The notes below the pieces were generated by a model. The model had not been told where the DNA came from, did not search any database, and saw nothing but the letters and a program-made list of their open reading frames with translations. Shown here piece after piece: positions 45,473-57,699 of a DNA stretch of 64,000 nucleotides. Position 1 is the stretch's first letter. Each line of letters opens with the position of its first letter. This stretch comes from Saccharum officinarum (taxonomy: Eukaryota; Streptophyta; Magnoliopsida; Poales; Poaceae), in assembly GCA_020631735.1 (NCBI GenBank), contig CM036158.1, positions 78,173,447-78,237,446 on the forward strand, read 5' to 3'. The position numbers and the translations under genes are program-made.

Positions 45473-48400
45473 TGAAAGTCCTATGTTTGGTGTTGGTAAT
45501 TAGTGACAATGCCTAAGTACTAATCCTATGCCTAAGTTGTATGTAGCATATGAGGATTAGTACATTCCAAGCTTGGTGGCAAGATGGACATGGTGATCAT
45601 GATGGCCACACTTGGATTTGGACGCAACCCTACGTGATCAAGGCAAAGGTATATGCTTAAGGGTTGTGTTTTAGTAACCAAGACACCTAGTGGGTGTGGT
45701 TACATTATAGGATAGATAGCAGTACTATAAAGAGGGGAATGATGCGGCTATTGAACTCCTAAGTGCCTCTAGGTGTGCATTTCATAATCATATGCATTTG
45801 GATAGAACTAATATCGCCTCGAAAAATGATTGTGAAAATGCTAACACACTCTCACATGACGAGATCACTTGGTGGTGTTAGCACGTTTGCGAAGGCGGTG
45901 GAGTTTGAGCGGTAGAGAGGGTTTGGGGTCCTCTCTCCCTCCCGCCGAGCTTGTGAGGCGGGATTTAGGCATTTTCGAGGAGTTGAAACGACTATTTTCC
46001 ACTACGCCGGAAGTCGGAAAAGAAACGAAGGTGAATAGAGGTCATAGAGGTGACCGGACGCTGGACCGAACGCGGTCTCTGTTTGACCGGACGCGTCCAG
46101 TCAGTGTTTAGCATCTGCGCGTGTTTCAGTTTGTTGATCGGACGCGCAGCGCGTCCAGTCATAGTAGATCGGACGCGTCCGGTCGTTCAAGGAGCTTACT
46201 GGACTCCAACCGGACGCTGGCACTGTGGCATCCGGTCAGTTCTGCAGCGCGTTCGGTCACTGTTTCGTTGTACGCTACTCAGGCTTGACCAGCGCATCCG
46301 GTCAGTTACGGGACCAGCGCGTCCGGTCGATCCAAGCGCGTCCGGTCGTTGTGTGGAGCGCGTCCGATCGGTGCTTCGTAGCTTAGCCGTTGTCCGACCG
46401 GCGCGTCCGGTCAGTGTGACCAGCGCGTCCGGTCAGCGCGACTTCGACTGTTTCAAGTTTCTAACGGCTATATTCGAAGGGGTACGTCTATAAATACTCG
46501 TTGGCCGGCTCAAGGCTCTATCTCTTGAACTTTTGACATACTTGTGAGCACTTTGAGCTAAGCAACTCCCCTCTGACTCAACTCTCTTGCTTCTTTGCAT
46601 ATTTGAAGTGAGATTGAGTGATCCAAGTGCATTTGCATTGTGAGATTGCATCTAGTTGGCACTTGGTGGTTGATTTGTTGTGGGATTCTTGTTTCTCTTG
46701 GTGGTTGCTGTCACCTAGACGGCTTGGAGCAGCTTGGAGGCGTTGGCAAGAGTTGGTGATTGTTCTTGGCCACCTCCGGTGATTGTGAGGAGTTTGTGTC
46801 TACCTCGGTGAAGCGCCAAAGGCAACGTTAGTGAATTGCTCGTGTCATTGCAACCTTTTGCCATTTGGTAGGTTCTTGTGGCGCCTTTTGAGAGGCTCGG
46901 TGTGAGACTGATTAGCCACCGAACCACGTGATGAAGAGGGACACAACGGGGACTAGCATGGCGGCAAGCACGTGAACCTCGGGATAAATCTTCGTGTCAT
47001 CACTTTCATATTGTGATTGATTGATCCTGGTGTTTGGTTATCTTGGTATTCATTGTTGATCATATTGGTTGGCTCAATACTTCACCCCTCAGTGAAACTC
47101 TCCCAACTCAATTCCGCATTACTTTCTTAGTTATCTTTGCTAGCTAGTTAGCTTTGCTTTAGTAGCTCCTTTGTGTAGCTTGCTAGTTATAGTTGTAGTT
47201 ACCTTCTTGTCACACCCGGTTTTAAGGACAAAACCAGACATACACTATATGTGAAATAAAGAAGTCAAATATCACATATAGCCGCAGATAAGTGTAATAT
47301 CAAGAGACAAATGCTTAATAAACATAATGCAATAGTTTAAGATATAACCTTAGAGAATAACACAACGGAAAGATAACTCCGAACACCAGGTGCAGACTTC
47401 ACTCCAGGAACAAACTGACTGGTTGATCACAAGCCTATTAACTCCAGAGACTATCCTGGGGTGTGGAAATAGCAAGAGTGAGTCCATGTCGAACTCAGCA
47501 AATATAACATAGGGTTCATGAGGCACAAAAGTCGACACTGGTTTACTGCGATTAGCTTTTATTGAGTCATTTTTTAGCAATTGAGTAACAACAAGTTTAC
47601 CATAAGCCCAAATAACCTCATGATCATGTAAACGAGAATAATGTATAGCAAGAAACAATAATAATTAGTGAGCATCAACATCATCAATATTATCATTATC
47701 ATCAGTGTTCATCATTTATTCTGTAAGGGTCCAAGGCCACTCGTGACCGTGAGCACGGCTGATATACCAGTTTGACACTCTGCAGAGGTTGTATACTTTC
47801 ACTGTGAGTCGTGATTTACCCTTTCGCCCAAGGTAGCTAATCTCTTGACCCACTTCCAAGGAAGGTCGGCAGGGTTCACTATGAAGTCTTTCAAAGGTTC
47901 GTCTAACAAGTTAGGGCCATTAGATTTCACTCGGCAAACAGATGTAGAGCCCCCCTTCTAAATGGCACAATAACACACAGCCTATACTTATAAGGACAGA
48001 GGCCGCACTATATCTGATTCGTCAAGCCATTCTTACATCAAAAAGGAATACCACTAACAAGCTAGAAAAGGTCCTCATACTTGACTAAAGCTAGAGCCAT
48101 TATAGCCCTCACAGTTGTATTGTAAGTCCTGGATGTTCGCTTACAGATGAGTCCTTATGGAGAGAAACTAGAGCACCATAAAAACAACCCAATATGCTCT
48201 AGCCCTCTTGAGCCATGTTGCTTTAAAACATCTTTTAAATGTTTATTGCATATACCATTAGTCAAGTTACAGATCATGGTTATTTATCTTGAGCACTAGC
48301 ATAAATACTAGCCAATGCAATGTTCCACCGGTGTCAAGGTACAAGATACAAAAGCTAGGATATCCTTAGTGGTAATAAGGTAGACACATGCACATGAATT

Positions 48401-48849
48401 AAGTATATTAAAGGTGAATAGGAAACAAGAATGATCCCATGCTATACTTGCCTTAACTTGCTTTTCCCCCAAAGTAATACGCTCGAAAGCCTTTAGTATT
48501 CAGCTTTCAATCTTCTGTTTCCAATTCTCAGCTTCTAGTCTTTATAGAATCATACACGAAGCAAACAATAGATCTATATTAGAACAGTACATGAAACAAA
48601 AATTTAAAATTAACTCATTTTAGCTCTATTTCCAAAGAAGAAAATTTTAGGGTGTTACACTTCTCGGTTTGACTTGTGCGGTTGAGTGCAATTACTAGAA
48701 TTGTGATTTGGATATGTGGCTTGCAAACACCCCGTAGGCTAAGCAAAACTCGCATCTCGCTATTTGTTATTTTGATAAACTTGTTTAGCTTGTCTTTGTA
48801 AAAAATTTTAAAAGGCTATTCACCCCCCTCTAGCCATCAAGACCTTTCA
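45473..48849 (+). mobile_element. Solo LTR of the Sirevirus type, with a nested insertion
   Basis: Begins TGAAAGTCCT and ends AAGACCTTTCA, matching the start and end of the LTR at 10371-12625 read on its own strand, including CTATTCACCCCCCTCTAGCCATC near the end. Flanked by CTAGG on both sides, so it is a single complete LTR left by recombination between two LTRs. Without the nested element (47208-48659) it is about 1.9 kb. An array of CCGGACGCG-type motifs lies at 46050-46440, and the open frames there are not genes. Confidence 0.9.
47208..48659 (+). mobile_element. LTR-like element (1452 bp) nested in the solo LTR
   Basis: Begins TGTCACACCC and ends GGGTGTTACA, nearly perfect inverted ends in TG...CA form, and is flanked by CTTCT (47203-47207 and 48660-48664). 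The 5-bp duplication and TG/CA ends point to an LTR, here a solo LTR or a small non-autonomous LTR element. Its interior is non-coding and matches 12626-13740. The parent family is not identified. Confidence 0.85.
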
Positions 48850-49863
48850 CTAGGGCAATGAGGACATCATGAAAGGAAGAACTTCTAACTAATGAGCTTT
48901 GTTTTGGATTAATTACCTATTTTCCTAAGTAATTATTTTGTCTACTATACTATAGGTTGATATGGGTTAATTTTTCTTCACCTACTATAACCTCACCTCA
49001 TTTAGAGGAACATAAAGCTAATATGTCTAGAAATGTTCATTAGAGATCATAATGGGCTGATCCGACCTGATCTTGAACCTAGCCCCATGGCATCAAGGCC
49101 AATTTTAGGGGTTATGGGTCAATCCATTTCACTCAAAAGTTATGTCTTCCTTGACCCAATTGGTTATATGGGTTGGCCCAAATGTTTTTCTACTATCATG
49201 GCCATGATTACTTGTTGGTATAAGTTACGTTCACATATTGACCCACAATAGCACTTATACCATTGTAGCATTTCACCTGGGAATATTCTTAAGTATCATT
49301 ATTTATTTATCCTTAGGGAAGGCCATGGCAACAAGAATTGATAATTTTACATACTCATGGTCATATCATAACTAAACTTCAAAGTCTAATTAGGGGTGAA
49401 TGATAGGTTGAAGGTAGTGTGACACACACAAAGCTTCTACTTCTACAAAGAATAGGACTAAGCTTGGTGGTGATCGACAAAAGAAAGCTAATGCTCCTAT
49501 ATATGATACATCTCTACTTATGTTCTATAATCTACATACATGCACATATACAAGATATATGATTAGGATTTAGTTCCATGTCTCTAGGCACCACCGGGGT
49601 ATCATCGGTGTTCTAGTGGTAGCTAGAATGGGGTGACATATGTAACAGGCCCTACGTGATACCTGAACATGGAGGACTACAAAGGATAAACATGGTTGTC
49701 ACAACCTCTACAACCCGTAGGGTACACTAGTCTAATAACCATGTTCACACTAATAATAAATACTACTCTTACTCTCATAGAAAGAATAAGAGCAAACTGG
49801 AGATACCCTAAACTGATGTCGTAGCATGGATTGACTATCTTAAACATGCTTTGCATACAACAT
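48850..49863. other. Intergenic, no gene seen
   Basis: Begins with the right duplication of the solo LTR. AT-rich and repetitive in style, no credible coding frame. Confidence 0.5.
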
Positions 49864-51265
49864 TGGAAGGCCCTAGATAGTTAGGTTTCAGTAATTGAGT
49901 GCCAACATAGGTGGACTAATATATGTTTGGTGTGAGATATGCAAGTACTTAGTCCATAGGTACACTAGTGTGAGCAACTTGAGCCATGGTGGTGAACTAG
50001 CTTGGATTTGTTGAAATGCTCAACTAATGTTATTGAAGGAGCTCATTGCATATGAAACATGACATGGTGTCATGTGGCTAGGTGGATAAGATCAAGAGCT
50101 ATGGCTAGACTATGAAGGGCCAGGTTGCCAATGTGAAGGACAAGTCAGAGGCTCAGGTGTGATGAGCCATGTGGCAGTGAAGCTAGAGCAAGGAATTAGC
50201 GATGATGGATCGAGCACAACATGAAGAGCAAGTGAAGTTGCGATTGATGAACCAATAAGGCCATGTGATGACATGAAGTAGATCTATCATCTATGAGATA
50301 TCAAGCCATGGAAGATTTGTGTTGATTGCAAGTGGCTTGATGGATGTTTAATGCTTATGTGGCATCACCGACGGAGGAGATGAAATGAAATGCACAAGGC
50401 AAATGTATATTTGTAGGGCATGTCATTGCAGCAGTCAAAGGTTAAGTAGAGAAGAGCTTGGCCGGGGTTTAGGATAGATGGTCATACTATTAAGAGGGGT
50501 AAAGTTGTTTGCATATCGGTCATAGTGCCACTTGAGCGATCTAACTTTGCATATGTTGCTAGGATCAAGTCATGGTTGAAAATGAGTTTGAAAACCTTTG
50601 TGAAATGAGTTGGAAAGGCTAACTCACACAAAAGGTAAAGGTTGTCTTGTGTGACAACACTTTAAACCTGGTGGATTTTCAAAAGGTTTGGAAATAGTTG
50701 TTTGCTAGGCTCTACTAGAAATTATGAGCCGAGGAAATTTCTGACCAGACCCACTTTGTTGGCTCTTGGAGCCTGAACTGAAATTTCTAGGGTTCCACCC
50801 TAGAAAGTCTGGGCAGAATGGTTCGTGTGAGAGGGAGAAGCAATGTTGTACTATACTATGCACCTCAGATATTCGACCCTAGCTTGGAATATCTGTGCAC
50901 ACAGAATTTCTAGGCCGCCACCCAAAAAATTCTAGTGGGGAGCTACTGCCATGACTGTAGCTGTTTGATACGATTGGAGGTGCTGCAATGATCAAGTGGT
51001 GTGGAGGTCACCACATAATTTTTGGGTCGCAACCCTAAAAATTTTGGTGTGGACGTGTGTTTGCCTAGTAATAGCTAGTTTTGGTGCTCTCTCTATAAAT
51101 AGAGTGGTGGTTGGCCCTTGGGGCTGGTTGAGCACCTTGGGGACTTAGTGTCCACCCTTGGAGATTGCTTTTGAGAGCCCTCTGACTCACTTGTGCTTGT
51201 GGAGAGTGCATCCGACTGTGAGTGAGTGATCGCTAGTGCATTGCATTGATAGATTGCAAGGTGTG
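49864..51265 (+). repeat. Partial, older Sirevirus-like LTR
   Basis: Starts TGGAAGGCCCTAG and follows the same order of landmarks as the solo LTR: a GGATAGATGGTCATACTATTAAGAGGGG block (compare 45710-45738), a GGCTAACTCACAC block, a TATAAATAG box (51094-51103) and a CTGACTCACTTG...GTGCATTGCATTG block (compare 46570-46650). It breaks off at 51266, where a different LTR begins. It is more diverged than the other copies. Confidence 0.6.
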
Positions 51266-53024
51266 TGTCGGTGTTTCGTCACTCGATGAGTGAATTTATA
51301 TGAATGTCGTGCTGCTCTAGGAAGACAATGGTAGCATCCAAAGACATAAGGAATTGTACTAGTTCAGGCTAGAGCCCTACGTCTAGTCTCAGAGAAAGAT
51401 CGAATGAGTGTTCCTCGATTGAATGCTCTTAAGTTCCTACAGTATGGTATGCAAGAAGAGTGAAAGAGGTAGGAGAGTGGAAATGGACTACCCGAATGAA
51501 GTCTTGAGAGTTCATCCCCTTGGAAGGGTTCCCTGGCTACCTTTATATAGAGTCCGAGGCCATGCCATGTACAAAGAATTAGGTTCACCTGACCGGGCGG
51601 TCGTGAGCCTGAGGGAGGGGAAACAAGCTATCTTGGCTTGCAAGGAAGGCCGTCTTGTCTTGGCGTCAGTGTATGTCCGATCATGGTTGTCATCATGGTT
51701 TTGTTCCCACGTCATGACATGAGGTGGCATGGTGCTACAGTGCTAGTTGTGGTGGTACTACTGGCATGATGGTGGTTCGCCAACCATCCTGTACGACATG
51801 GTCTCATCGTGGCCTCTGTCATTGTCTCCTGGTCTCTCGAGGGCATCGTACAGGAGTAGGCAGCCGCTCTGGGGTCATTAGTTGCCTTGTTGGTCATGAA
51901 GACGGTAACCACAATCCCGAGCTCCGTGGTTGTTGCCTTCATTGGCTTGGCTGGCCTTGGAAGTCAAGACCATAGTCGTGAGCCCTATCCCATAGTTGGT
52001 GGGGCTGTATGCCCGTCCCATCGGGCCATATTTGGATGGTGGTTCACCATACCTATCGTCACTACCTGGCGATGCTGTCTTGTCTATGTAGCATGGCGCA
52101 AGGATGGCATTTGTTTGGACCAAGAGGATAGATGTCCCCTTAGTTCCAACGAAGTGAGCAGAGCATGCCTGCCCTAGTCAGAGCAGCCATACTTGGTGGA
52201 GCTCGACCTCTCCCCATTCCTTTCGGGGTCGAGACGGAGGAGAGGGTGCATCACTGTGCTATGTGTGGTGAGAGGAGAAGGGAGAGGTCATGGTTGACCC
52301 CTGCCTCAGCACTTGGCCTAGGCCTTCATAGCTTGGTTGGGCCTCGGTCGCTTGGGCTTGTACTAGCTTGTTTGTTCATGGGCCACCCGAACGGTTAACT
52401 AATCAGTGTCTTGAGATACCTGGGGTAACATAACCCCAATAATAGCCCTCGAGTGTCTTTGCAATCATGAAGTGATCATGAAGGTTCTGATATTTGCGTA
52501 TATCAGGTGTGGGTTTGAAGTCATTATTGGTCTGAGCTTGGAGCTCGACCCCTTGTGGGCTGGTTCATTCAATGCGATAGGTGGCTATTATGTCTTGTCC
52601 TGTCAAGCCGCCTTGATGGTGTGGTACGTGACTTCTCTGCTGAGCTTGGCCATGTTAGTGTGCTACATGCCGGGGTACGTGATCTAGGCAGGGCCGAGTG
52701 GTCTCGTTGATGCTGTGTCGACTCTGCCTTTAGGAGGATATCGATTTCCCTAACTTCATACGGGCATCTAACATTAGTTGTGACCTCCCATAGTTTGCCA
52801 CATGGCACGAGGGTCTTAGGCTATACCGTCTGCCCTTTAGCCTTTAAATAGAGGCCTTCCTTTCGTTTGAACTTCTTGCAACCATGTCTTTAAACTATTC
52901 TTAGTCTTCTTGAAAGGCTAAGTTTGAGCGAAAGAGTGCTTCTAGGTGGATAGTGAGATTTTGGGCATTCGATCTGCTAGGGGTCAATTGCATTGGCTGG
53001 AGGTCGGTGTTGCTCCCTCCAACA
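51266..53024 (+). repeat. Probable LTR of a Ty3/gypsy-type element
   Basis: Begins TGTCGGTGTTTCG and ends CTCCAACA, in TG...CA form. A TTTAAATAG box lies at about 52842-52851, some 180 bases from the end, where an LTR promoter is expected. The next bases, CTGGTGCCAGAAGG (53026 on), resemble a primer-binding site. The partner LTR is not in the window, so the assignment is tentative. Open frames within it overlap on both strands and show no domain. Confidence 0.5.
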
Positions 53025-53967
53025 ACTGGTGCCAGAAGGAAGCTTGCAAGTAGGGGAAGACGAGATGTCGTGGAGGTCGGTTCTAAAACCGTGCGGCCAC
53101 GGTTTTTCCCATGCCTAGGTGGCTCGGGTGCCCGTGGTGGCTGTCGGTTAGGAGTGTCTCTGCTCTCTTGCTGAGATTCTTCAATGTGTGCAGGGTGTGA
53201 CTATTGAGGACCGCCTATCACTGATCGTGTGATGGATCTAAAGAGATTGGGAGCCACCATGCTTCGTCATGCCATTGCGGTGACGGTGCGGTGAATAATT
53301 TGTGTGCTAGAGATCAGCCAATCTTCCTATTTCCCTAGCATGTTTCTTCTCTAGGGATGATACTACAAGGACGCTTACCATGCTTGTAATGTGGACCCCC
53401 TGTGATGCTACCCTAGTGGTGGCATTGGGCTTTTTATTTCTTTTAAACAGCTTGGCCACGCTTGTTATGTAACCCGAAGGTCGTGGTTTCTTCCTGGGTC
53501 AAGTCCCCAAGCCATTGGGTTGGGAGCGTGCCTTTAGTCCTAGGTTGCTAGACTGGAAGGATTGATTTGGCTCAATAAGGTGAGAGGTTGCTCCCCTTTT
53601 CTTGGTCGCAAGTCTTCTTGCGATCATGTTTCAGCTCATAGGTCTCAGACCTTTTTGAATTATGCGCAATTGAGCCATGATCGTGTTTTGTTTGGGTCAC
53701 ACATGGCTTCATGAGGAGGACACCACTGTGTGACCCTTGGCTATCTGCTCCTTCAATCTCTGCTAGAGGGGTTGTAGCCCTCTTGTGAGATTTTGGAGCT
53801 AGCCTTAGGTTAGGGACCTGGGACGTAGGGAGTAGTTGGTCGTGGCTTGGCCTCAACTTCTAGCGGGGTCACAGGGACCTGACTCCTTTCTTCCCTATTG
53901 ACCCTGAGGGGTCGTGATGCCTTGTTATAGGCAGGTTTAGTTTAGCCCCACATGGGGAGAGGCTTGC
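53025..53967 (+). other. Possible internal leader of the gypsy-type element
   Basis: Follows the presumed primer-binding site. No coding domain. It is cut at 53968 by the LTR of the Athila-like element, so the rest of the older element is displaced or lost. Confidence 0.4.
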
Positions 53968-55193
53968 TGTTGATATTAGTTACGCACGTGAAAGAATCAA
54001 ATAGAAATAATCCGCAAGCGCACGGATATCGGTGAGCACTTCACTCGGGAGATAAATCTAGAGTATCGTATTTGTTTATCCGCTAGGAGAAAATGTGCAA
54101 AAGACTAACCTAATCTTAACTACTACCCCTGGGCTGCAAGACAAGATAGTGAGAATTAAGCGATATAGAGAGAACTCCTTCATCAGTCTCCCTCTAACCT
54201 ATGGCAAGCTTTTGAGACTATTGTTCTAAGGGGGTACCTAAGGAAAAGAGACACCACAAAGGATGCTTAACCTCGACACTACGGACCTACCATACCTACT
54301 GACGGGAATTGGGCTACGAAGATAACAAAGGGACTGCCACTTCCCTCGCTACTACCACGGTTCTGGCCAGATAGGGAGAATCTACGAGTGAACCTAGCCC
54401 ACGCTCCACACTTACGCTAATGAACGATTACTCTATTCCCAACGCGAAGCGAATAAAGTAAACTCGTAAACCAAAGAACAATAATAACAATAAACTTACT
54501 AGTATTAGAAGTTGAATTGCTGAATGATCCTAGAACAAAGCCTCGGGCAAGGAGACTTGATCCCATAGGTACAACTATACAGGAGACATCGACAGGCCGG
54601 GCTTCCTCCAAATCTACCTCCACTCTATACTCTCTCAATCTCTCTTGTTGCTAAAACCCTATAGAGATAGATCCATTCAAGGGACCCTTCTCTAGCTAAT
54701 TCTTTCTGGAAAATATGAATTAGGGTTTTTGAATTCGCTGGGATCTAGGGGCTGGGGGCTCTATTTATATAGCCCTCTAGGATGCACCACAGCCCTCGGA
54801 TCAAACCGACCTAAATCAATGCTTTTTATTCATCTTCAAAGTCGGTGGAGGCAGGATCCGTGAGACTCAACCTCATTGGCTGAGGGGGAGAGGCAGCCAC
54901 CCCTAGGGCTAAGGCGGCCACCCTTGGCCTATGCTAGGTGGGCCCCAGCTTCCAGGGGTTTCCTTCCTGAGTCTTCCAGATTGTTCTTTTTTATACGTTC
55001 GGTCTTTATCTCTATGTAATCCTGACATGTGGACCATCCTTGGTAGTTTTCAGCTATCACCCTACAAAAATAGATATTCACCAAAACTCATGGAATTCTG
55101 TCAGTGATAACCCTACATCTACCAAGTATTTATAAAAAGATCCATTTTCATGCTTAGTTGACGATTAAAATTATGAGTTATCTACCATCAACA
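53968..55193 (-). repeat. 3' LTR of the Athila-like element (1226 bp)
   Basis: Begins TGTTGAT and ends ATCAACA on the + strand, a 7-base inverted repeat. On the element strand it is preceded by the polypurine tract AGTGTGGGGGAG (55196-55208). A TATATAAATA box on the minus strand lies at 54772-54781. The 5' LTR is not in the window. Confidence 0.85.
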
Positions 55194-55208
55194 AACTCCC
55201 CCACACTT

Positions 55209-57022
55209 GTCTTTTACTCATCCTCGAGGAAAAGGATGGATTACTTTAAGCATAGCCTCAAACTAAGACATCAACATTAGATTATCCCTGATCATACCTG
55301 CACTGCGGGATTCAAAGTGTCTACCATAAAACTTTGGGAAGTTGAGGATGGAACAACATGAAGTAGAGCTCTTCTTTTATCAGTCCTGTCACTTGGAGTT
55401 TTATAATATTTTTGCAAAGAAAACTTAGCTTACCCTTCTCCATCATGTAGCACACTCGAATCTCTCAATATATGTAGTATTTGTGGGACTCACTTGAGGC
55501 AAGCATAGATAATGCCTTATTCCTATTTCTAAAGAGGCTTATATGGAGTTCAAGGTATTTCAAGGAATAGCATCTTTACCTGTGTATATTGCCTAGTCAA
55601 AACAGGATCCTCAGAGGGGAATGCCATACTCTAGATCAAGTGTGTGCAAGTGTGTGGAATATTTGGTGGCTAAGATTATGATAATAATGCTCCTTTCTAA
55701 ACAATCTTCTCTTGCACAATCTTCTAAAAAATCTTTCTTCTTCGAGGAATAGAATGCTTCGGAGATCATGTGCTTTCACTTCTTTTTTTAAAATGCTTTA
55801 GACCTTTTTATTCTTTCAACGTTTATTTTGCATAGCCCCATGTCTCATTCTTGGATACAATAATTTCTTGAAGACAATGATGACGATAAATTCTTTAAAA
55901 CACATAGATGATGACAATCCTTGGAGCATGTAGAAGTCCTAAAAAGTATATGTATCTTCTCCCAGTGTAGGAGATAGATAGAAGGTGGAAAGCATGTTTT
56001 TGTGTACTCCTAGTGTAGGAGTAGCAGATATATGTGGGTGTAAGTGCACTTGATCATATGAGCATGACATCCTCTCGCAAGGGTCTATTACGGCTTGACC
56101 ATTCTCAACACAAATAAAAAGCCTATATGCTAGTTTCAAAATATATCGACGAGGCTTTGTAGGCATTTAAATACCACAAAGGAGAAGTGTAGCTAATCAT
56201 TTTAAGATTTTAAAAATAAATTCTCTAAATGACTAAACATCAAGAAATCAGGTTCTCATGGCTCATGCTATCTCACTTTCCACAACAACTTAGGTAAAAT
56301 GGGGTCCCTATAAATAAAGTTCCCAACAGCAACAGGAATTCCTAGGAATTATCATAGTGTGAGTCTATCTTGGGGTCATGATTAAAATAATCTACCTTCT
56401 CAATATATATATATATATATATATATTAAGTGATTTAATTCAAGGTGCTTTAATGCGAATCGGAAAAACAGGTTCGGTATAAAATTTGGAACGTAGGAGA
56501 GCAAACCTGACCATGGTCAAAAGCAGGAGCCAGGTGGGCCTACCCTAGGGGCGGGTGCCAGTGGGTCCTGGGCGGCTGCCTCTGGCAGGTGGCTCCTCGG
56601 GGTCCACTTTGCCGAGCGCGATCTTCGTGTCATCTTTTCAAAATTTTTCGTTGTTTCGCAGAAATCCGTTAGTTACGTCGTCGGGTGCCTCCCCCATACT
56701 TGATTGCTGTTATCTTCATTCACAACATGGTGGAGACAAAAGAGGCAAAACATATCTAATAATAATCTTTATTGCATCTTCATTTAAGGCCGGGATTACA
56801 AAAACTGACTTGAAGGAAATAAACTAATCTTTAACTAAGAAAAACCATGGACTAAACTTTAATCTAAGCACGCTTAACTAAATCTCACTAGGCCTTATCA
56901 GATGCTAAGATAAATCATCTCTAATTATTAGGTTTTTCTAGAGCATTCACCCTCTTCTCTATGCTAGCCGAGCTCTTCTCTAATTTTAGCACTCTAGCGT
57001 CAGTGCTAATAATGCTTCTACT
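55209..57022 (-). other. Athila-like 3' spacer
   Basis: Non-coding between the extra ORF and the polypurine tract. Contains an AT run at 56404-56427. GC-rich GGGCGGGTGCC-type motifs occur near 56545-56600 and again near 57790-57840. Confidence 0.6.
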
Positions 57023-57568
57023 CTAGAGACGCTGGCAAGCTTCTAGAGACGCGATAATGGCACGCTGAGCATCAAGCTCCTTCTCCAGATCTGCCATGGT
57101 CTTGCGGCGCTTCTTCGAAGTCTTAGATGTGATCAGAGCGGACTTGGGAGCTTCCTTTGGAGGGACGAACTTGACCTTGCTCGGATGAGCATGGACTCCC
57201 TTGAGGTAGGTGCGATCTCTAGTGCTGTACTTGGCATAGATGATTTCTCCCTTCTTGTCGGTCTTTACCCCCATGAGCACCTCATTGTGCTTGGGAGGCA
57301 AAAGCTTGGTTCCTTCGGGTATCTTCACGACGGGGCCCTTCGGCGGAGCTCCATCCAAGAGTAGAGGCTGACGTGGTGCGGTGAGCACAGGTTGAGCAAA
57401 GTAGGAATGGCTATGGGCGTGATGTGATGGTGGAATGGTGACAATGGGAGTAGGCTCATTGGAGAGGACGATGGCTTTGCTCTCGGGCTCCTCCTTTGGG
57501 ATGGTGTTGAGGTCGATCCTATAGTGGATCATCCTCCTATCTAGGTTTTCTGGCTCTGACTTAACCAT
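57023..57568 (-). CDS. Extra ORF of the Athila-like element, unknown function
   Basis: An uninterrupted 181-codon frame, notable because the neighbouring pol is broken. The N-terminal 30 residues are mixed charge (MVKSEPENLDRRM). Residues 44-100 are proline- and histidine-rich (PPSHHAHSHSYF). Residues 95-150 contain KGEIIYAKYSTRDRTYLKG. A lysine/arginine cluster, KTSKKRRK, at about 154-161 looks like a nuclear localisation signal and leads into a short predicted coiled coil (MADLEKELDAQRAIIASLEA). There is no signal peptide, no membrane segment and no zinc knuckle. Its position is that of the env-like ORF of Athila elements, but the lack of membrane segments argues against an envelope role. 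A TATA box lies 75 bases upstream. Function is not known. Confidence 0.7.
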   Translation of the reverse strand: MVKSEPENLDRRMIHYRIDLNTIPKEEPESKAIVLSNEPTPIVTIPPSHHAHSHSYFAQPVLTAPRQPLLLDGAPPKGPVVKIPEGTKLLPPKHNEVLMGVKTDKKGEIIYAKYSTRDRTYLKGVHAHPSKVKFVPPKEAPKSALITSKTSKKRRKTMADLEKELDAQRAIIASLEACQRL

Positions 57569-57642
57569 GGCTACGTAGCAAGCTTTGGAGCAAGGAGGAG
57601 GAGATTTTTAGATGGAATGGGGTTGACTAGAGGCATGGGCTG

Positions 57643-57650
57643 TTTATATA
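57643..57650 (-). promoter_or_regulatory. TATA box upstream of the extra ORF
   Basis: TATATAAA on the minus strand in the context CCCCCTATATAAACAGCCC, 75 bases before the ATG at 57568. The LTR promoter of the same element has a similar GGCTATATAAATAGAGCC. This suggests a separate transcript for the extra ORF; no transcript evidence is available. Confidence 0.5.
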
Positions 57651-57699
57651 GGGGGTGAAAAAGTATCGAATGGGCATCTTCGGGGTATAACGTGACGAG

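Noticed and set aside
45869..46493. 147-codon and 80-codon frames with repeated RTRPV-like residues
   Set aside because: They lie inside the solo LTR array and reflect the nucleotide repeat.
51364..52808. Many overlapping frames of 70-100 codons
   Set aside because: Present on both strands inside a non-coding LTR candidate; no domain.
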